Shown: in pieces, positions 60,015-64,000 of the stretch
Position numbering within the stretch: position 1 is the stretch's first letter
Layout: every line of letters begins with the position of its first letter
Source: Caulobacter segnis
GTDB taxonomy: Bacteria > Pseudomonadota > Alphaproteobacteria > Caulobacterales > Caulobacteraceae
Assembly: GCF_029543125.1 (NCBI RefSeq)
Contig: NZ_JARQWW010000005.1
Span: 372,001 to 436,000 of the forward strand
Length of the DNA: 64,000 bases
Direction: 5' to 3'
Program-made: the position numbers and the translations under genes
The notes under the pieces: model-generated
Database searches by the model: none
The model's input: the letters and a program-made list of their open reading frames with translations, nothing else
Told to the model about the DNA's origin: nothing

Positions 60015-60728
60015 TCAGGCCACGGACGGCAGCGGCTGAGCCCGGCTCTCGTCCAGATAGCGCGCGCTGGTCGGCTTCAGGTCGCCGTCCAGTTCGATCA
60101 GCAGCGGGTTGCCCGTGGGGATCTCTACGCCGACGATCTTGTCGTCCGGCACGTTGAACAGGTGCTTCACGATGGCCCGCAGGGAGTTTCCATGGGCGGC
60201 GATCAGCAGGGTCTCGCCCGCCTTCAGCTTCGGCGCGATCTCGGCTTCCCAATAGGGCAGCACGCGCTCCAGCGTGGTCTTCAGGCTTTCGGTCACCGGC
60301 ACGGCGTGGCCGGCATAGCGGGGATCGGCCGCGAAGTCGTACTCGCCGCCCGGCGCCAGGCCCGGCGGCGGGATGTCGTAGGAACGGCGCCAGATGGTGA
60401 CCTGCTCCTCGCCGTGCTTCTCGGCGGTCTCGGCCTTGTTCAGACCGGTCAGGCCGCCGTAGTGGCGTTCGTTCAGGCGCCAGTCCTTGACCACGGGGGT
60501 GTCGGACTGGCCGGCGCCGGCCAGGGCCAGTTCGTTGGTCCGCATGGCGCGGGTCAGGACGGAGGTGTAGGCGCGGTCGAACTTCAGGCCGGCGGCCTTG
60601 ATCAGCTCCCCGCCCTTGGTGGCCTGGGCTTCGCCCTCGGCGGTCAGGTCCACATCCACCCAACCGGTGAAGCGGTTTTCCAGGTTCCACTGGCTTTGGC
60701 CGTGGCGAAGCAGGACGAGCGCGGGCAT
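60015..60728 (-). CDS. gpmA: 2,3-bisphosphoglycerate-dependent phosphoglycerate mutase
   Basis: A 237-residue glycolytic enzyme interconverting 3- and 2-phosphoglycerate. The phosphohistidine His9 is in [20 protein letters not shown], followed by [14 protein letters not shown] and [16 protein letters not shown], and the second histidine is in [16 protein letters not shown]. It heads the operon gpmA, deaminase, and perhaps the two pentapeptide genes. Confidence 0.95.
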   Translation of the reverse strand: MPALVLLRHGQSQWNLENRFTGWVDVDLTAEGEAQATKGGELIKAAGLKFDRAYTSVLTRAMRTNELALAGAGQSDTPVVKDWRLNERHYGGLTGLNKAETAEKHGEEQVTIWRRSYDIPPPGLAPGGEYDFAADPRYAGHAVPVTESLKTTLERVLPYWEAEIAPKLKAGETLLIAAHGNSLRAIVKHLFNVPDDKIVGVEIPTGNPLLIELDGDLKPTSARYLDESRAQPLPSVA

Positions 60729-60842
60729 CGGACCTCCAAATGTTGTCGCTGGTCGGGCTAAGGCTTGCGCGATCCAGCGTCAAGCACGCCCTCCCCCCGC
60801 GCGGCGCGCGTGCTATAGGACCGGTCCGCGCAAGGATTCTTC

Positions 60843-61136
60843 ATGTCTGACCGCATCGTCCTGCCTGCCCTGGCCCTCCTCGCCGCCGCTTTGATCGGTC
60901 TGGCGCTGGTCTGGCCGCAGGGGCTCGGCGCCCGATCCCCTGGTCCCTTCGGCTCGCAGCCCGTGCAGCAGCGGCCCGAAGTGCAGGCCGCCATCCAGCG
61001 CGAGGAGGCCGCCGCCGCCCGCCGCGCCCAGCAGGAGCAGAAGGAGCAGCGCATCCCCGCGCCGGCGCCTCTGGCCGCCCCGCGCGAGCCCGTTGCTCCG
61101 GTGGAGCCGCCTGTCCTGCGGGAGGAGAACCCGTGA
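60843..61136 (+). CDS. Small membrane-anchored Pro/Ala/Glu-rich protein
   Basis: A 97-residue protein with one N-terminal helix (IVLPALALLAAALIGLALVW) and then a charged helix (EVQAAIQREEAAAARRAQQE) and a Pro-rich end. I recognise no family. It overlaps the kdsD start (GTGA) and so is co-translated with it, which supports a real gene at the cell envelope. Confidence 0.65.
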   Translation: MSDRIVLPALALLAAALIGLALVWPQGLGARSPGPFGSQPVQQRPEVQAAIQREEAAAARRAQQEQKEQRIPAPAPLAAPREPVAPVEPPVLREENP

Positions 61137-62089
61137 GTGAATTCGACGCCGCCGCCGTCGGCCGCCGGGTCCTGAAGGTCGAGACCGACGGTCTCGCCGC
61201 CCTCGCCGCCAGCCTGGACAAGCCCTTCGTCAAGGCGGTCGAGACCCTGTTCAAGGCCAAGGGCAAGATCGTCTGCACCGGCGTGGGCAAGAGCGGCCAC
61301 GTAGCCCGCAAGATCGCCGCCACCCTGGCGTCCACCGGCTCTCCCGCCATGTTCGTCCACGCCGCCGAGGCCAGCCACGGCGACCTGGGCATGATCGGCA
61401 AGGGCGACGTGATCCTGGCCCTGTCCAAGTCGGGCGAGGCCCGCGAGCTGTCAGACATGCTGGCCTACGGCGCCCGCTTCGGCATCCCGATCATCGCCAT
61501 CACCGCCAACGCCGACAGCCAGCTTGGCCGCGCGGCCGACATCCCGCTGCTGCTGCCCGACTCCGCGGAGGCGACGGCCGAGGTCAACGCGCCCACCACC
61601 TCCACCACCCAGCAGATGGCCCTGGGCGACGCCCTGGCCGTGGCCTTGCTGGAGCGCCGCGGCTTCACCGCCGCCGACTTCCGCATCTTCCACCCGGGCG
61701 GCAAGCTGGGCGCCATGCTGCGCACGGTGGCTGACCTGATGCACAAGGACGGCGAGCTGCCGCTGGTCCCGTCCACCAAACCCATGGCCCAGGCCCTGCT
61801 GGTGATGACCGAGAAGCGCTTCGGCTGCGTCGGCGTCACCTCGCCCGACGGCCGTCTGGCCGGCCTGATCACCGACGGCGACCTGCGCCGCCACATGGAC
61901 GGCCTGATGACCCACAGCGCCGGCGAGGTGATGACCCCCTCGCCGCTGACCATCGCCCCCGGCGCCTTGGCGGCAGAGGCGTTGAAGCTGATGAACGACC
62001 GCCGCATCACTGTGCTGTTCGTGGTCGAGGCCAAGCGCCCGGTGGGCATCCTGCACATCCACGATCTGCTTCGCGCCGGCGTGATCTGA
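61133..62089 (+). CDS. kdsD: Arabinose-5-phosphate isomerase (KpsF/GutQ family)
   Basis: A 318-residue enzyme that converts ribulose-5-phosphate to arabinose-5-phosphate for KDO and lipopolysaccharide. An SIS domain (ICTGVGKSGHVARKIAATLA, HGDLGMIGKGDVILALSKSG, residues about 35-190) is followed by two CBS motifs (LMHKDGELPLVPSTKPMAQA, GRLAGLITDGDLRRHMDG, VMTPSPLTI). The GTG start overlaps the upstream stop, and its own TGA overlaps the next ATG. Confidence 0.93.
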   Translation: MSEFDAAAVGRRVLKVETDGLAALAASLDKPFVKAVETLFKAKGKIVCTGVGKSGHVARKIAATLASTGSPAMFVHAAEASHGDLGMIGKGDVILALSKSGEARELSDMLAYGARFGIPIIAITANADSQLGRAADIPLLLPDSAEATAEVNAPTTSTTQQMALGDALAVALLERRGFTAADFRIFHPGGKLGAMLRTVADLMHKDGELPLVPSTKPMAQALLVMTEKRFGCVGVTSPDGRLAGLITDGDLRRHMDGLMTHSAGEVMTPSPLTIAPGALAAEALKLMNDRRITVLFVVEAKRPVGILHIHDLLRAGVI

Positions 62090-62562
62090 TGGCGCACCGC
62101 CCCCTCGGTCGCGGCGAGACGGCTGTCCTGGCGCTCAACAACGCCAACAAGGTCGAGACCTCGCTCCTGACCCAGGCAGAACTCGACGCCATGGCGTCCA
62201 ATGCCTGGCGCGCCTGGGTGATCGGCGACGCGGACGCGGTCCTCATCGCTTTCGATCAGGACGGGAACTACGACAGCCCCAACTTCCTGTGGTTCCGCGA
62301 CCGCTATGAGCGCTTCGTCTATATCGACCGCGTCATCGTCGCCGAACGCGCCCGGGGCATGGGCATGGCCCGCGCGCTCTACGAAGCCGCCATGCAGGAG
62401 ATGCGCGCCGACGGCCACAACGTCTTCTGCTGCGAGGTCAATTCCGATCCGCCCAATCCCGGTTCGGACGCTTTCCACGCCGCCCTGGGCTTCGAAGAGG
62501 TCGGCGTCGCCCGCCTTGAGGATCGCTCAAAGAGCGTGCGTTACCTCGCTCGTCGGGTCTGA
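62089..62562 (+). CDS. GNAT family N-acetyltransferase
   Basis: A 157-residue acetyltransferase. The acetyl-CoA-binding motif reads VIVAERARGMGMARALYEAA (RxxGxG/A version), and GFEEVGVARLEDRSKSVRYL ends the domain. WFRDRYERFVYIDRVIV is a typical strand of this subgroup. Its ATG overlaps the kdsD stop by one base, so it belongs to that operon. The substrate is unknown. Confidence 0.85.
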   Translation: MAHRPLGRGETAVLALNNANKVETSLLTQAELDAMASNAWRAWVIGDADAVLIAFDQDGNYDSPNFLWFRDRYERFVYIDRVIVAERARGMGMARALYEAAMQEMRADGHNVFCCEVNSDPPNPGSDAFHAALGFEEVGVARLEDRSKSVRYLARRV

Positions 62563-62671
62563 CGGAACTAGCGTCATCAAAAGTCATTACGCCCGCGGGG
62601 CGAACGGGCTCGCGACTTCGCGCGCCGCGCTCTACAACACAGACAACACCATTACGCATCGCTGAGGTCCC

Positions 62672-64000
62672 ATGTTCTCCAAGCCCCGCGCCGATCTTGT
62701 CGCCAACACCGCCGCCTACGAGAACGAAGCTCTCGTCAAGGCGACCGGCTTCCGCGAGTACGACGCGCGCTGGCTGTTCGGGCCGGAGATCAACCTGCTC
62801 GGCATCCAGGCCCTTGGCCTCGGCCTCGGCACCTATATCCAGGAGCTGGGCCAGAAGCGGATCGTGGTCGGCCACGACTTCCGCTCCTACTCCCTGTCGA
62901 TCAAGCAGGCCCTGACGCTCGGCCTCCTGTCCGCCGGCTGCGAGGTGCTGGACATCGGCCTGGCCGTCTCGCCCATGGCCTACTTCGCCCAGTTCGACCT
63001 CGACGCCCCGTGCGTCGCCATGGTCACCGCCAGCCACAACGAGAACGGCTGGACCGGCGTGAAGATGGGCGCCCAGAAGCCCCTCACCTTCGGCCCGGAC
63101 GAGATGGGCCGCCTGAAGGACATCGTCCTCAACGGCCAGTTCGTTGAGCGTGAAGGCGGCAAGCTGACCCGCATCGACGGTGTGGCCGAGCGCTACATCG
63201 CCGACGCCGCCAGCCGCGTGAAGGTCACCCGCCCGCTGAAGGTCATCGCCGCCTGCGGCAACGGCACCGCCGGCGCCTTCGCCCCCGAGGCGCTGAAGCG
63301 CATGGGCGTCGAGGTGATCCCCATGGACGCCGAGCTGGACTTCACCTTCCCGCGCTACAACCCGAACCCGGAGGACCACGAGATGCTCATGGAGATGGCC
63401 AAGGCCGTCCGTGAGCACAGCGCGGACCTGGCCTTCGGCTTCGACGGCGACGGCGACCGCTGCGGCGTGGTGGATGACGAGGGCGAGGAGATCTTCGCCG
63501 ACAAGATCGGCCTGATGCTGGCCCGCGACCTGGCCCCGCTGCACAAGGGCGCGACCTTCATCGTGGACGTGAAGTCGACCGGCCTCTACGCCACCGACCC
63601 GATCCTGGAAGAGAACGGCTGCACCACCGTCTATTGGAAGACCGGCCACAGCTACATCAAGCGCAAGACCGCCGAGCTTGACGCCCTGGCCGGCTTTGAG
63701 AAGAGCGGCCACTTCTTCCTGGCTGGCGAACTGGGCCGCGGCTACGACGACGGCCTGATCGCCGCCGCCGCCATCCTGGCCATGCTGGAGCGCAACCCGG
63801 ACAAGAAGCTGTCGGACCTCAAGAAGGCCCTGCCGGTCGCCTACACCTCGCTGACCATGTCGCCCAAGTGCGCCGACGAGGTGAAGTACAAGATCGTCGA
63901 GGACGTGGTGAAGGAGTACGAGGAGCTCGGCAAATCGGGCGGCTCGATCCTCGGCCGGAAGATCAAGGACGTGATCACCGTCAACGGCGTGCGCGTTGCG
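62672..64000 (+). CDS. Phosphomannomutase/phosphoglucomutase (3' end outside window)
   Basis: 443 codons are visible and the frame runs off the window. The active-site phosphoserine is Ser121 in VTASHNENGWTGVKMG, the metal loop is FGFDGDGDRCGVVDD, and GEKSGHFF-type sugar binding appears as FEKSGHFFLAGELGRGYDDG. These place it with the AlgC/ManB alpha-D-phosphohexomutases, which supply mannose-1-phosphate or glucose-1-phosphate for envelope glycans. A 109-base gap separates it from the GNAT gene. ATG 62672 fits the start of the fold; the product is longer than seen here. Confidence 0.9.
   Translation, partial: MFSKPRADLVANTAAYENEALVKATGFREYDARWLFGPEINLLGIQALGLGLGTYIQELGQKRIVVGHDFRSYSLSIKQALTLGLLSAGCEVLDIGLAVSPMAYFAQFDLDAPCVAMVTASHNENGWTGVKMGAQKPLTFGPDEMGRLKDIVLNGQFVEREGGKLTRIDGVAERYIADAASRVKVTRPLKVIAACGNGTAGAFAPEALKRMGVEVIPMDAELDFTFPRYNPNPEDHEMLMEMAKAVREHSADLAFGFDGDGDRCGVVDDEGEEIFADKIGLMLARDLAPLHKGATFIVDVKSTGLYATDPILEENGCTTVYWKTGHSYIKRKTAELDALAGFEKSGHFFLAGELGRGYDDGLIAAAAILAMLERNPDKKLSDLKKALPVAYTSLTMSPKCADEVKYKIVEDVVKEYEELGKSGGSILGRKIKDVITVNGVRVA

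Noticed and set aside
58039..60783. 914-codon frame running through gpmA, the deaminase and the pentapeptide gene
   Set aside because: Only the last 422 codons are the pentapeptide protein; the upstream part is out of frame with gpmA and the deaminase and reads as low-complexity Arg/Gly.
1..64000. CRISPR array, insertion sequence or prophage
   Set aside because: No regular spacer-repeat arrays, transposase, integrase or phage structural genes were seen. The only mobile-looking patches are at 805-2302 and 29385-29875.

Overview
The window is GC-rich, densely coded DNA from an alphaproteobacterium of the order Caulobacterales, most like Brevundimonas or Caulobacter. The lineage call rests on three genes: gcrA (46452-46964, the CcrM-linked cell-cycle regulator), podJ (7958-10918, the polar organelle scaffold) and an Entner-Doudoroff operon in the order zwf-pgl-edd (24912 down to 20941). 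GANTC sites, the CcrM methylation sequence, sit in front of both gcrA and podJ. I ran no database search; all family calls come from reading motifs.

Layout. 1-761 is the start of a DinG-like helicase that leaves the window. 805-2302 looks like an acquired patch: a palindromic repeat, a 5'-truncated and frameshifted DUF1345 gene, and an AT-rich gene for a RelA/SpoT-type alarmone synthetase (toxSAS-like). 2328-5617 is the helicase/PdeM pair of the ligase-associated DNA damage response; the helicase carries a 111-base palindromic repeat inside its reading frame. 5745-7877 is a sulfite-exporter-type membrane operon. 7958-16461 holds podJ, an MprF-like membrane transferase, a two-subunit acyl-CoA dehydrogenase pair and a CsgG-like SH3 protein. 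16519-19952 holds a MocR regulator with a clear operator, DUF983, and a probable general-stress operon (PPOX plus SDR) behind an EcfG-type promoter. 20211-24912 is a Crp-like regulator and the Entner-Doudoroff operon.

25055-29384 holds an O-acyltransferase, a LysE exporter, astB, an HD protein and tRNA-Gly(CCC). 29385-29875 is a gene-poor, palindrome-containing gap. It is followed by a three-PAS hybrid histidine kinase, a DUF3850 protein, pstS with a Pho box, a DEAD-box RNA helicase with a repetitive basic tail, and a small XRE/membrane-protein operon behind a 32-base perfect palindrome. 37884-45302 is metabolic: two-domain dCTP deaminase, metZ-apaG, a dipeptidase, hslO, argF and argD. 45395-50590 covers an ABC-2 permease, gcrA with its control region, xseA, DUF2093, an M23 peptidase and a single-domain response regulator. 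50587-56530 has a lipid A-type acyltransferase, an XRE regulator, hisN, a lipase-like hydrolase, an SCP2 protein, two tandem exported methyltransferases and an Hsp20 gene behind a ROSE-like RNA thermometer. 56607-64000 has two tandem pentapeptide-repeat proteins, a deaminase-only RibD relative, gpmA, kdsD, a GNAT acetyltransferase and a phosphomannomutase/phosphoglucomutase cut by the window edge.

Genes that work together: zwf-pgl-edd convert glucose-6-phosphate to KDG-6-phosphate, and gpmA acts below. argD and argF both serve arginine synthesis, while astB degrades arginine. kdsD and the mutase at the right edge feed sugar precursors to the cell envelope. Several palindromic repeat families punctuate the 3' ends of genes. 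The most unusual features are the in-frame repeat in the helicase, the alarmone synthetase patch, the exported methyltransferase pair and the RNA thermometer.
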